64,000 nt of DNA, from NCBI GenBank assembly GCA_012103325.1, contig WLWY01000015.1:62001-126000 (forward strand). The letters are read 5' to 3'. Within the stretch, counting starts at the first letter, position 1; every line of letters starts with the position of its first letter. The notes under the pieces are model-generated. The model worked only from the letters and a program-made list of their open reading frames with translations. It searched no databases and had not been told where the DNA came from. The translations under genes were made by a program, and so were the position numbers. The DNA comes from Alphaproteobacteria bacterium. GTDB lineage: Bacteria; Pseudomonadota; Alphaproteobacteria; UBA8366; GCA-2717185. Below are positions 34,241 to 43,661 of the stretch, in pieces.

Positions 34241-36910
34241 ATGACGAAGTGGGTTTACAGCTTTGGTGACGGATCGGCGGAAGGCGAGGCTGGGATGCGC
34301 GAGCTGCTGGGCGGCAAGGGGGCCAACCTGGCGGAGATGTGCAATCTGGGCCTGCCGGTGCCGCCGGGCTTTTCGATCACGACCGACGTGTGCACGCATT
34401 ACACCGATAACGGCGAGAGCTACCCCGATGACCTGACCGCGCAAGTCGAGGCGGCGCTGGCTTCGGTCGAGGCGGCGGCAGGCGCGCAGTTCGGCGACGC
34501 GGAGAACCCGTTACTGGTTTCCGTGCGCTCCGGCGCGCGGGTCTCGATGCCGGGCATGATGGATACGGTCCTCAATCTTGGCCTGAACGACACCACGGTG
34601 GAAGGGTTGGCACGGTCGAGCAGCGACCCGCGCTTCGCCTATGATAGCTACCGCCGTTTCATCCAGATGTATGGCGACGTGGTGCTGGGCGTCGACCACT
34701 ACCATTTCGAGGAATTGCTGGAGCTTCACAAGGAGGAGCGCGGCGTCTCGCTGGATACGGAATTGTCGGCCGACGATTTGAAGGCGCTGGTGGCGGAATA
34801 CAAGGATATCGTCCTGAAGGAACTCGGCGAGGCCTTCCCGCAGGATCCGAAGGCGCAGCTGTGGGGCGCGATCAGTGCGGTGTTCGGCAGCTGGCGCATT
34901 CCGCGCGCGATCACCTATCGCCGCCTGCACGACATTCCCGAGGAATGGGGCACCGCGGTCAATGTGCAGTCGATGGTGTTCGGCAACATGGGCGAGGATT
35001 GTGCGACTGGCGTCGCTTTCACCCGCGATCCGTCGACCGGCGAGAACGCCTTCTACGGCGAATATCTGATCAACGCGCAGGGCGAGGACGTAGTCGCCGG
35101 GATTCGCACGCCGCAGCGGCTGACGATCCGTGGCAAGGAAGCGACGGGCTCGAAGCAGCCGGCGATGGAAGAGACCATGCCGAAATTGTTCGGCGAGCTG
35201 GAGACGGTGCGCGGGCAACTCGAATCGCACTATCGCGATATGCAGGACATCGAGTTCACGGTGCAGCGCGGCAAGCTGTGGATGCTACAGACCCGCGACG
35301 GCAAGCGGACCACGGCGGCGGCGCTGAAGGTCGCCGTCGACATGGCGGAAGAAGGGCTGATCGACAAGCGCACGGCGGTCTCCCGCATCGATCCGGCGGC
35401 GCTCGACCAGTTGCTGCATCCGACGCTCGATCCCGATGCCGCGCGCAACATCATTTCGCGCGGGCTGCCGGCCTCGCCCGGTGCGGCATGCGGCAAGGTC
35501 GTGTTCACGGCGGAAGAGGCGGAAAAGCTCGCCGGGGATGGCGTGTCGGTTATTCTGGTGCGGATCGAGACCAGCCCGGAGGATATTCACGGCATGCATG
35601 CGGCGCGCGGCATTCTGACCGCGCGCGGTGGGATGACGAGCCACGCGGCAGTGGTTGCGCGCGGCATGGGGCGACCCTGTGTTGCGGGTGCCGGCGATCT
35701 GCGCATCGACTACCAGGCGAACGTCATGTATGTGCGCGACGACACGATCAAAGCTGGTGAGATCATCACCATTGACGGCGCGGCGGGCGAGGTGATCCTG
35801 GGCGAGGTGCCGACGATCGAGCCTGCACTGTCCGACGATTTCGAGACGCTGATGGGCTGGGCCGACGAGATCCGTCATCTCAAGGTGCGGACCAATGCGG
35901 AGACGCCGGATGAGGCGAAGACCGCGATCCGTTTCGGGGCGGAAGGCATCGGCCTGTCGCGGACCGAGCATATGTTCTTCGACGCCGACCGGATCGTCGC
36001 GATGCGCGAAATGATCGTGGCCGAGGATTTGGCCGGTCGCCGCGCAGCGCTGGACAAGATCCTGCCGATGCAGCGCGCCGACTTTATCGAGCTGTTCCGG
36101 ATCATGAAGGGGCTGCCGGTGACGATCCGGCTGCTCGATCCGCCGCTGCACGAATTCCTGCCGAAGGGCGAGGCGGAGATCGCCGATGTCGCGGCGTCGG
36201 CTGGCGTGTCGATTGAGAAGGTACGGCAGCGTGCCTTGCGGCTCGAGGAATCGAACCCGATGCTGGGCCATCGCGGCTGCCGGCTAGCGATCACCTATCC
36301 GGAAATCTGCGAGATGCAGGCGCGCGCGATCTTCGAGGCGGCCGTCATTGTCAGCAAGGAGACCGGCGAAACGGTGGAGCCGGAAGTCATGGTACCGCTG
36401 ATCGTCACCAAACGGGAACTCGACATTCTGAAAGAAATCATCGACCGCGTCGCCGGCGAAGTCGGCCAGGAACAGGGTACCGCACCGCAATATCTCGTCG
36501 GCACCATGATTGAACTACCGCGCGCCGCCCTGAAAGCCGGCGAAATCGCCGAAACGGCGGAGTTTTTTAGTTTTGGAACCAATGACTTAACGCAGACGGC
36601 GTACGGTATCAGCCGTGACGATGCCGCAACCTTCTTGCCGGATTATGAGAACGCTGGGATTTTTCCCGGCGACCCCTTTGTTTCAATCGATGAAGACGGC
36701 GTCGGCGAACTGGTTCGCATCGCCGTCGAGCGTGGCCGTGCGCAGCGGTCTGGCTTGAAGATGGGCATCTGTGGCGAACATGGCGGCGATCCGGCGTCGG
36801 TGCATTTCTGCCATCGCATCGCACTCGACTACGTTTCCTGCTCGCCTTACCGCGTGCCGATCGCCCGGCTCGCCGCGGCACAGGCCGCGATCGCTGACGA
36901 CGAGGTTTAG
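34241..36910 (+). CDS. ppdK: Pyruvate, phosphate dikinase
   Basis: Interconverts pyruvate, ATP and phosphate with PEP, AMP and pyrophosphate. 889 aa with all three parts: nucleotide-binding domain (MTKWVYSFGDGSAEGEAGMRELLGGKGANLAEM start, VSVRSGARVSMPGMMDTVLN), swivelling phosphohistidine domain (LTARGGMTSHAAVVARGMGRPCVAG, His ~468) and PEP/pyruvate TIM barrel (EGIGLSRTEHMFF, FGTNDLTQ, and the catalytic cysteine region MGICGEHGGDPASVHFCH ~843). No regulatory-protein gene nearby. The final codons overlap the stop of the opposing pseudogene. Confidence 0.98.
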   Translation: MTKWVYSFGDGSAEGEAGMRELLGGKGANLAEMCNLGLPVPPGFSITTDVCTHYTDNGESYPDDLTAQVEAALASVEAAAGAQFGDAENPLLVSVRSGARVSMPGMMDTVLNLGLNDTTVEGLARSSSDPRFAYDSYRRFIQMYGDVVLGVDHYHFEELLELHKEERGVSLDTELSADDLKALVAEYKDIVLKELGEAFPQDPKAQLWGAISAVFGSWRIPRAITYRRLHDIPEEWGTAVNVQSMVFGNMGEDCATGVAFTRDPSTGENAFYGEYLINAQGEDVVAGIRTPQRLTIRGKEATGSKQPAMEETMPKLFGELETVRGQLESHYRDMQDIEFTVQRGKLWMLQTRDGKRTTAAALKVAVDMAEEGLIDKRTAVSRIDPAALDQLLHPTLDPDAARNIISRGLPASPGAACGKVVFTAEEAEKLAGDGVSVILVRIETSPEDIHGMHAARGILTARGGMTSHAAVVARGMGRPCVAGAGDLRIDYQANVMYVRDDTIKAGEIITIDGAAGEVILGEVPTIEPALSDDFETLMGWADEIRHLKVRTNAETPDEAKTAIRFGAEGIGLSRTEHMFFDADRIVAMREMIVAEDLAGRRAALDKILPMQRADFIELFRIMKGLPVTIRLLDPPLHEFLPKGEAEIADVAASAGVSIEKVRQRALRLEESNPMLGHRGCRLAITYPEICEMQARAIFEAAVIVSKETGETVEPEVMVPLIVTKRELDILKEIIDRVAGEVGQEQGTAPQYLVGTMIELPRAALKAGEIAETAEFFSFGTNDLTQTAYGISRDDAATFLPDYENAGIFPGDPFVSIDEDGVGELVRIAVERGRAQRSGLKMGICGEHGGDPASVHFCHRIALDYVSCSPYRVPIARLAAAQAAIADDEV

Positions 36911-37106
36911 AGGCGGTCGGAAAAGCGGACGCAGTCGCCGGTCTGTTGCGCGATCAATTCGCCGTCCTGCATGACGACGTTGCCGCGGATAATTGTCGCC
37001 ATCTGCCAGCCCGTCACCTTCATGCCGGCGAACGGCGTCCAGCCGCATTTGCTTTGTGAGCGTCCGGTAAAGCAGCCCTGCCTATGATGACGTTGGACTG
37101 TTACGC

Positions 37107-38618
37107 TCAGGTTTGAGCGTAACGCCAGGGGAGCAGTTCGTCGATCCGATTGATTTTATGGTCGGCGATACAGGCTAGCGTGTCGGTTAGCCAGGCCTGC
37201 GGATCGACGCCATTGAGTTTTGCTGTCTCGATCAGCGTATAGGCGATGGCGGCTGATTTGCCGCCGGCCTCGGACCCCATGAAGAGATAATTCTTCCGCC
37301 CCAGGGCGATGGGCCGCATGGATCGCTCTGCGGTATTGTTGTCGAGTTCAAGAAAGCCGTGATCTAGATATGGTCGCAGCTTCTTCATGCGGGTCAGGGC
37401 GTAGCGAATAGCACCGGCTAAGGGTGATTTGCCGGATATCCGGGTCAATTGGGCATGCAGCCATGATTCCAGGTCGTCGAAGATTGGTTTTGATTGGCGC
37501 TGCCTGATCTTCACCCGTTGATCCGGCGATTGGCCCCGAACCTCCTTCTCGACGCCATAGAGTGTGGCGATACGTTTTATGGCTTCCTCGGCAATCGCCG
37601 ATCCCTGAGCTTTGTGGATATCGACGAACTTGCGTCGGATATGGGCCATGCAGGCCACTTCCGTCACCTTGCCCGTGCGGTACAGGTCATTGAACCCCGC
37701 ATAGCCATCGGCATGCATGAAGCCCGTGAAGTCCGCTAGATGTTCGCGCGGGCGAACGCCCTTCCTGTCGGACGAGAACTGATACCATGCGGCAGGATGC
37801 GCCTCTCCGGCCCAGGGTCGTTCATCGCGGACATAGGCCCAAAGCCGCGCGGTCCTGGTTTTACCGGAGCCTGGGGTCAGCATTTTTACCGGCGTATCAT
37901 CGGCGAAGAGGGCCTGTCCCTTTAAAACATGGCGCGCGACGGCGTCCGCCAAAGGTTCCAACAGAGCCGTGGATTTGCCAACCCAATCGGCCAGGGTGGA
38001 GCGGTCCAGATCGATCCCCTCGCGCTGGAATATCTGACTTTGCCGGTACAAAGGCGAATGATCGGCGTACTTGTTGACCAGCACATGGGCCAGTAGGCCA
38101 GGACCGGGCCGCCCGTGCTCAATCGGCCGCGACGGCAGGGCTGCCTGATGGAACGTCTCACAGCAGGTGCAGGCCATGCGCGGGCGAACAATCCGGTTCA
38201 CGACAAAACGTCCGGGGACATATTCCAGTTCCTCGGTGACATCGTCGCCAAGCGTTTTGAGCGCACCGCCGCATTCCCCACAGGCATCGCCCGGCGACAG
38301 TGTTGTCTCGTTGCGTGGGAGATGACCGGGCAGCGGTTTACGTTTGGGCTTGTCTTTTGGCGCTGCAGATTGATCTGCATTTGCATCGTCTGACGCGGGC
38401 TCCTGCGCGGACGCCGCAATCTCTTCGTCTTCCAGCGTCAACGCCAGTTGATCCAGAGCCTCCGAGCGCGACCCGAAGCGATGCTGGCGCATCCCGGCCA
38501 ATTGGTGTTGGAGCTTCTCGATCAACACCGCCTGTGACTTCACTTCCGACGCCAGCGATGCCACCAGACCTTTTAATGCGGCAGGTTCATTCGGGAGGTT
38601 CTCAGCGTCGTCGAGCAT
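37107..38618 (-). CDS. tnpC: IS66-family transposase TnpC
   Basis: 503 aa DDE transposase. Leucine-rich N-terminal coiled coil (LKGLVASLASEVKSQAVLIEKLQHQL), basic linker, zinc-finger-like CGECGGAL and CTCCETFH pairs, then the core: QALFADDTPVKML (D), FMHADGYAGFNDL (D) and LELDNNTAERSMRPIALGRKN (E). The last segment is highly diagnostic of IS66. Full length. Confidence 0.95.
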   Translation of the reverse strand: MLDDAENLPNEPAALKGLVASLASEVKSQAVLIEKLQHQLAGMRQHRFGSRSEALDQLALTLEDEEIAASAQEPASDDANADQSAAPKDKPKRKPLPGHLPRNETTLSPGDACGECGGALKTLGDDVTEELEYVPGRFVVNRIVRPRMACTCCETFHQAALPSRPIEHGRPGPGLLAHVLVNKYADHSPLYRQSQIFQREGIDLDRSTLADWVGKSTALLEPLADAVARHVLKGQALFADDTPVKMLTPGSGKTRTARLWAYVRDERPWAGEAHPAAWYQFSSDRKGVRPREHLADFTGFMHADGYAGFNDLYRTGKVTEVACMAHIRRKFVDIHKAQGSAIAEEAIKRIATLYGVEKEVRGQSPDQRVKIRQRQSKPIFDDLESWLHAQLTRISGKSPLAGAIRYALTRMKKLRPYLDHGFLELDNNTAERSMRPIALGRKNYLFMGSEAGGKSAAIAYTLIETAKLNGVDPQAWLTDTLACIADHKINRIDELLPWRYAQT

Positions 38619-38690
38619 GCCGGCAATCTATCAGCCGCCACCCCGCATGGGAATCCCCGGAAATTGACAACCCTTTGCTGTGAAACGACT

Positions 38691-39038
38691 TTACCCAGCC
38701 GTCAGGGGACGCCACGTTCGTTGTGGTATGCGCCAATCAATCCCTTCCAGCAGCATCGCCAATTGAGCCGGGGTCAGCGCAACCTTGCCCGCTTTCGCAG
38801 ACGGCCAGACAAACCGTCCCTTCTCCAGACGCTTCGAGAACAGACATGCCCCTTGCCCGTCCCACCAGATCACCTTGATCAGATCGCCACGGCGACCCCG
38901 GAAGACGAACAGATGACCGCAATACGGCGCCGCCTTTAGAACCTTCTCTGTTTGCGCTGACAGCCCATTGAACCCCTTACGCATGTCCGTCACGCCGGCC
39001 GCAAGCCAAACCTTCGTGTTCGTGGGAACCGGGATCAT
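38691..39038 (-). CDS. tnpB: IS66 accessory protein TnpB
   Basis: IS66 Orf2, about 115 aa: MIPVPTNTKVWLAAGVTDMRKGFNGLSAQTE and FVFRGRRGDLIKVIWWDGQG in parts. Required with TnpA for transposition in studied elements. ATG 39038 overlaps the tnpA stop as ATGA, the usual coupling; an in-frame GTG at 39050 is a weaker option. Confidence 0.93.
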   Translation of the reverse strand: MIPVPTNTKVWLAAGVTDMRKGFNGLSAQTEKVLKAAPYCGHLFVFRGRRGDLIKVIWWDGQGACLFSKRLEKGRFVWPSAKAGKVALTPAQLAMLLEGIDWRIPQRTWRPLTAG

Positions 39039-39412
39039 CCCGACAAGCACCGGAGCAGACGTACGAGCGCTTCGGGATCGTAAGGGCCGCTAATGCTCAA
39101 GCGATGACCTCCGGCAAGCGTGACCTCGATCTTGCCTTCGTCACCAACAGGGCGCTCGGCTTCGTGCTCGACGTGACGCGCAATCTCAACCGGCAGGAAA
39201 CAGGCGGCGTCATCGACCGTGTCACTTCCCGCAAACCGGGGATCTTTCAGCCAGTTGAAAACCTGATTGGCGTTCACATTGTAGCGCCGTGCAACCTGTG
39301 AAACCGAAACGCCCGCAAACCGCGTCTGTGCGCAAATCATCCGCTTCTCGTCTGCACTCCAGCGCCGACGCTTGCCCCGCTTCGCCACATCCTGATCCCC
39401 GTTAGTGTCCAC
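39035..39412 (-). CDS. tnpA: IS66 accessory protein TnpA
   Basis: IS66 Orf1, 125 aa. RRRWSADEKRMICAQTRFAG and VSVSQVARRYNVNANQVFNWL form the helix-turn-helix DNA-binding part; the C-terminal half contains VTLAGGHRLSISGPYDPEALVRLLRCL. GTG start. First gene of the element. Confidence 0.93.
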   Translation of the reverse strand: MDTNGDQDVAKRGKRRRWSADEKRMICAQTRFAGVSVSQVARRYNVNANQVFNWLKDPRFAGSDTVDDAACFLPVEIARHVEHEAERPVGDEGKIEVTLAGGHRLSISGPYDPEALVRLLRCLSG

Positions 39413-39770
39413 CTAAACAAGTGGACACTAAACCTCACTTCTTCTGCACGGCAGAGCGGTCAGGCCGGACGCTTACTTTGCTTTCGATCCAGTCCTCAGT
39501 AATGGTGCGCTTCGCCGCGAGGTCGACGAACGTGAGGTCGCCATCATACCCGGTAGTTAACCGGCCCTTTCCAGCGATGTTGTAGATAGGCTGCGGACCG
39601 TGCGCGTCAATCACGGTTTCTGCCGAAACGCTCGTGAGATTTCCGATTGCGGCGATCTTGCTGGCGCGTATGACGACATCGGTTTCCTACCGACCGGAGG
39701 GCGTCACGCAAACGCCGCCGCGAACGATCAGATCTTAGGCTTCGGTTATGAATATTCTCCTGGTTACCGA

Positions 39771-41531
39771 CTATGGTGCGCCGAGTACGTCGAAGACATC
39801 CCCTTCGGGCATCCGCTGCTCAATATGACGCCGATGCCACAGTGCGTAGAACAGAAGGACCCATCCGGCAAGTTGGGCGCGTTTCTTGGTCGATTTGTAC
39901 AAAGCCGTCACGCGGTCTGGATGACAGGCTTCCGCGACCGCCGGGCTGGCGGCGACAAGCGGTCCGAGCTTGGTACCGCGCGCGAATATCCACTCTCCGA
40001 CGGGTACAGTGAAGCCCCGTTTACGCTCGAAAGGATTCGCCTTCGGCATGACGCGGTCAAGCCATCGCCGCAGAATCCATTTACCTCTGCGTTTGTGGAT
40101 TTTGAGACTGTCGGGCAGGCAGAACACCGCTTTTGCAACTTCAGGGTCAAGAAACGGCGTGCGGCCTTCCATGCCGTGCGCCATCAGGCAGCGGTCGAGT
40201 TTCGTCAGCAGATCGTTCGGCAGCCAGTCGGTGATATCGACTGCCTGTGCGATTTGCAAACGGGACCGTTGTGGCTCCGACGCCGTCACCTCAGCCGCGG
40301 ATATCGCGTCGCGCCAGCCGGCGTCTTCTTCGCGCAGCACGCCTAAGCCTTCGACAATACCCCGCGCGCGCATCATCCGGCCGCCTTGCCACCAGGGCCT
40401 CAAGGCGCTGCGATAGCGTCCGTAGCCGCCGAACAGCTCGTCTCCGCCTTCGCCGGAGATCACGACTTTCACGTCGCGAACGGCTTCGCGCGCCAGTTTC
40501 CAGGTCGGCAAAATCGCGTAATCCGCCGCTGGATCGTCCATGGCTGCGGCGATTTCCGGCAGCAGGGTCCAAAAGTCCGTATCGGTGAAGTCGATATCGT
40601 GAAAGTCGGCGCCTACTGTTTTGGCTAACGTCCGGGCATGATCCCGTTCGTCGGATACCGACGTACCGCTGAATCCCGCGGTGAAGGCAGTCACCGGCCG
40701 TTCGTTCAAGCGCGACATCAACGCCAGCATGGTTGCCGAATCAACACCACCGGACAGAAACAGCCCATATGGCACATCGGAACGCTGATGGAGAAGCACG
40801 CTGTCCTCTAAAGCCGAGTCCAACCGCGCGACCGCTTCATCGATGCCGCACGCCTCCGGTCCTCCCGCGGGGAGTGCGGCGCGGCGCCGGCGCTCGACGA
40901 TACGCCCGCCGCGCACAACCAGCGTTTCGCCAGGAAGGACACGATTGATGCCTCGGAATATGGTGCTGCGGCCACATGTGAATTGTAGTTGCAGCAGTTC
41001 GTTGCGCCGTTCGGTAGCGAGTTCGGGTTTGATCGCACCAATGGCAATCAGTGCCTGCGGTTCGGATGCGAATGCGAAATGGTCTTCGGTTTCGACATAA
41101 TAAAGCGGCTTGATGCCGAAGGGGTCGCGCGCGAGGACCAAGCGGCCATCCACCGGGTCATGGATCGCAATCGCGTACATACCGCGCAGCGAGTCCGTGA
41201 AAGACAGTCCGTCACGACGGTACAAATGCAGCGGAGGCTCGCAGTCCGATTGCGTTGTCTGTGCCACATCGCCCATTTCAGCGCGCAGTTCGAGATAATT
41301 GTAGATCTCGGCATTGGCGATGAGCGCGGCGCCGCCCGGTTCGTAAATCGGCTGATCGCCGGTCTTGAGATCGATCACGGCCAAGCGAGTCTGCACCATC
41401 GCGACCGGGCCGGCGAGATACTTGCCTTCGCCGTCGGGGCCGCGATGGCCGAGCGCCCGCGCGAGAGAACCGAGGATGGAGACATCCGGGCCTTTGCCGT
41501 TTCGCGTCATGATGCCGGCAATTCCGCACAT
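39771..41531 (-). CDS. asnB: Asparagine synthase (glutamine-hydrolysing) in a glycan cluster
   Basis: 586 aa. Class II glutaminase domain with the nucleophile Cys2 (MCGIAGIM) and LGHRGPDGEG; synthetase domain with PP-loop LFLSGGVDSATMLALM (~255) and SGEGGDELFGGYGRY (~355). It starts inside the stop of the upstream glycosyltransferase gene (TGATG), so it is translated with it. AsnB-like enzymes in polysaccharide loci often amidate sugar acids in place of making free asparagine; context favours that (inference). Ends 22 bp from the pseudogene remnant. Confidence 0.92.
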   Translation of the reverse strand: MCGIAGIMTRNGKGPDVSILGSLARALGHRGPDGEGKYLAGPVAMVQTRLAVIDLKTGDQPIYEPGGAALIANAEIYNYLELRAEMGDVAQTTQSDCEPPLHLYRRDGLSFTDSLRGMYAIAIHDPVDGRLVLARDPFGIKPLYYVETEDHFAFASEPQALIAIGAIKPELATERRNELLQLQFTCGRSTIFRGINRVLPGETLVVRGGRIVERRRRAALPAGGPEACGIDEAVARLDSALEDSVLLHQRSDVPYGLFLSGGVDSATMLALMSRLNERPVTAFTAGFSGTSVSDERDHARTLAKTVGADFHDIDFTDTDFWTLLPEIAAAMDDPAADYAILPTWKLAREAVRDVKVVISGEGGDELFGGYGRYRSALRPWWQGGRMMRARGIVEGLGVLREEDAGWRDAISAAEVTASEPQRSRLQIAQAVDITDWLPNDLLTKLDRCLMAHGMEGRTPFLDPEVAKAVFCLPDSLKIHKRRGKWILRRWLDRVMPKANPFERKRGFTVPVGEWIFARGTKLGPLVAASPAVAEACHPDRVTALYKSTKKRAQLAGWVLLFYALWHRRHIEQRMPEGDVFDVLGAP

Positions 41532-42556
41532 CAGTTCGTTACTCTCTCAAAAAATTCCAGGTAGCGGGAAACTACGGCGGATTCCGTGAAGTCAGCCTCA
41601 TAGGCGACACGGCCGCCGCTGACAAGCGCCGCTGCCAGATCAGGCGATTTTATGACGCGCGTAATGGAGTCCGCCAAGCTTTCCGCATCGTCGACTGGGA
41701 CCAGTAGACCGCTCACGCCGTCCTCGATCAGCGCCGAGGGACCTTGCGATTGTGTTGCCACCAGCGGTCGGTGCTGAGCCCATGCCTCGATGACGACATT
41801 GCCCAGGGGTTCGTGGCGGGACGGGCAAACGAAGGCATCGCAAGCTGCGAATAGTGCGGGAACGTCATTCCGCCACCCCAGGAACCGGACGCGGTTGGCA
41901 ATATTGAGACGAGTTGCATGGGCCTGGAGAATGTTCTTTAGGGGGCCGTCACCAGCCAGCCAGAGATAGGCCTGAGGAATTCGCGTTAACGCTTCCAACA
42001 AGACGTCGAATGCTTTGTTTTCATGCAGCCGGCCGAGAGCGAGGAGAAGGGGGGCGTCTTCTGGCGTATCCAGTGTTGCCCGAGGTATGGGTTGCGCCGT
42101 TTCGGCGCCGACAAAGTTGGGCAGATACCAAGTTCGATGTGATGGCCAGCCTTCAGCGACGAGATAGTCGCAGATGTCCTTGGTATTTCCGACCAGATGA
42201 TCGCAACGTCGATAGTTCTCGAGTTTGTAATAACCGCCCAGACGCGCCGCAAAAACATGTTGGCCGATGGGGCAAAACTTTGTCGCTCGGTTCATCCAGC
42301 TGAGCAGAATGTCTGGGTCGAAAAGGGATACGGCCCGGCTCAGCCGATGCCCGGTGACCAGATCGAGCATGCCACCGAAGCCCAGCTCGATGACAGATAG
42401 TCCCTCGGCGCGCAGCGATGCAGCGCGTTCGGGATGCTGGCGTATTACAATCTGCTGTGTCGTGCCCGCGCGGCTCAAGGCCGGAGCCAATCGCGTGAAG
42501 AAGGTTTCCGCCCCTCCATGCACCGCACCAGCCATGACTTGCATAACGCGTGTCAT
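41531..42556 (-). CDS. Glycosyltransferase family 4
   Basis: Soluble or membrane-peripheral GT-B enzyme of ~341 aa. MQVMAGAVHGGAETFFTRLA is the N-terminal GGAE loop; LLALGRLHENKAFDVLLEAL starts the donor domain; FVCPSRHEPLGNVVIEAWAQHRPLVAT is the E-x7-E motif. ATG 42556 follows GGAGG at 5 bases and overlaps the GT9 stop (ATGA). Probably builds LPS core, capsule or an exopolysaccharide using a nucleotide sugar. Confidence 0.92.
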   Translation of the reverse strand: MTRVMQVMAGAVHGGAETFFTRLAPALSRAGTTQQIVIRQHPERAASLRAEGLSVIELGFGGMLDLVTGHRLSRAVSLFDPDILLSWMNRATKFCPIGQHVFAARLGGYYKLENYRRCDHLVGNTKDICDYLVAEGWPSHRTWYLPNFVGAETAQPIPRATLDTPEDAPLLLALGRLHENKAFDVLLEALTRIPQAYLWLAGDGPLKNILQAHATRLNIANRVRFLGWRNDVPALFAACDAFVCPSRHEPLGNVVIEAWAQHRPLVATQSQGPSALIEDGVSGLLVPVDDAESLADSITRVIKSPDLAAALVSGGRVAYEADFTESAVVSRYLEFFERVTN

Positions 42557-43539
42557 GCAAGCCTCCGGTCGTTCGAATTGGATGCCTCGACCGCACGCTG
42601 CCATAGCTCGCGCGCCGCCGATTCGGCCATATCTATCGTGAGGCTGTCCATCAACGTCCCGGTTGTACGGTGATCGTAACCGGGAGCACCGACGATTTCT
42701 TCATAACTCTTGGCCGTGCGCACCCATGCCGTATGCTCACCCCAAGGGGCGTAATGCGTCGTATGGCTCGGCCCGAACAGCCCGAGAGTCGGTGTTCCCG
42801 TCGCGGCTGCCATATGCATCAATCCGGAATCGTTGCCGATGAATAATGTGCAGCGTTTTAGAACAGCTGCCGCGAGCGACAAATCTGTTTGCCCAACGAA
42901 ATCCAGGAGACGGTCAGCCGGAATCGAATCCAGTAGCGGCAGGACTTGATCGCGCTCTTCGGTAGCGGCAAGCACTGCAATCCGCGCATCGGGGAGGATA
43001 CCTGCCGGACCGGTCAGCCGTTCGACGAGGGACGCGAAATATTCGGCACGCCATTGCTTGCCCGGCCAATTTGCGGCGGCGGCAATGGCGAGGACAGGGT
43101 GGTTGCCGGGTATCATGTCCGCGGCGCGCTGCTCGTCCTTTTCCCAACTCCAGCAAACCGGCGCGGGTGGCGCAGCTTCAAGGCCTAACGTAGCCGCAAG
43201 GTGCCGAACACGATGGCGCTCGAGGTCGGTCGGAGGCGCGATGCGGCGTTCGCGTGCGAAAAGCAGCCAGGAGATTGCGGAGCGGCGCAGGTCGACGACG
43301 AGGTCCCAGCGATGCCCGATGCATTGGGACCAAAGTTCGGCCCAATGCGAAGAGCCGCGTCGCTTGCGCATAACGATAAGCCGCTCCAATTTTGGCATTG
43401 GCTCGAATAAGGAGGCCGCCGCCGGGCCGGCTGCAACCGTGATACGTGCGCTGGGATAGCGATCGATCAGATAGGACAGTAAACCGGTCGACAGAATCGC
43501 ATCGCCGATCCGTGTTGCTGTGACGAAGAGAATGTGCAT
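42553..43539 (-). CDS. Glycosyltransferase family 9 (heptosyltransferase-like)
   Basis: 328 aa GT-B enzyme of the ADP-heptose:LPS heptosyltransferase group. ILFVTATRIGDAILSTGLLSYL is the family start, with the conserved aspartate; LFIGNDSGLMHMAAATGTPTLGLFGPSHTTHYAPWG is the donor-binding block. First gene of the coupled trio, with a 4-bp overlap into the GT4 gene. Fits transfer of heptose (or a related sugar) to the LPS inner core. Confidence 0.93.
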   Translation of the reverse strand: MHILFVTATRIGDAILSTGLLSYLIDRYPSARITVAAGPAAASLFEPMPKLERLIVMRKRRGSSHWAELWSQCIGHRWDLVVDLRRSAISWLLFARERRIAPPTDLERHRVRHLAATLGLEAAPPAPVCWSWEKDEQRAADMIPGNHPVLAIAAAANWPGKQWRAEYFASLVERLTGPAGILPDARIAVLAATEERDQVLPLLDSIPADRLLDFVGQTDLSLAAAVLKRCTLFIGNDSGLMHMAAATGTPTLGLFGPSHTTHYAPWGEHTAWVRTAKSYEEIVGAPGYDHRTTGTLMDSLTIDMAESAARELWQRAVEASNSNDRRLA

Positions 43540-43661
43540 CGCGATATAGAGTATAGCGTTGGGACGCCGCTGGTTACCTGAATCCGTGTTGATTATGCTT
43601 GATTAGCCTTGTCAATTTCTCGCAGTGGGCAATATTGATGGACGTAGAGAAGAGGAACGGT

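Larger units (their letters stand above)
37056..39476 (-). mobile_element. IS66-family insertion sequence (~2.42 kb)
   Basis: Ends GTGAGCGTCCGG (37056) and the reverse of GTAAGCGTCCGG (39476) match the IS66 terminal consensus. An 8-bp duplication TTTGCTTT flanks it at 37048-37055 and 39477-39484. It carries the standard three-gene set tnpA, tnpB and tnpC, all intact on the minus strand. Confidence 0.95.
36907..39749 (-). pseudogene. Dihydropyrimidinase-like amidohydrolase remnant, split by IS66
   Basis: Two pieces flank the IS66 element. The 39477-39749 piece reads (I)TEA*DLIVRGGVCVTPSGR*, then ETDVVIRASKIAAIGNL...SAETVIDAHG, the N-terminus of the family; it then jumps straight to PQPIYNIAGKGRLTTGYDGD...TITEDWIESK, which belongs near the C-terminus. 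The 36907-37055 piece continues with CGWTPFAGMKVTGWQMATII and ends CVRFSDRL. Lesions: start ATG now ATA, two in-frame stops, loss of roughly 300 central codons including all metal ligands, and the IS. It cannot make a working cyclic-amide hydrolase. Confidence 0.88.

Noticed and set aside
39405..39435. TTAGTGTCCAC/GTGGACACTAA palindrome near the IS66 end resembling the family A copy 3 tip
   Set aside because: Only about 11 bases are shared with TTAGTGGACAC-type tips and the arrangement differs; it is part of the IS66 upstream region, so treated as chance.
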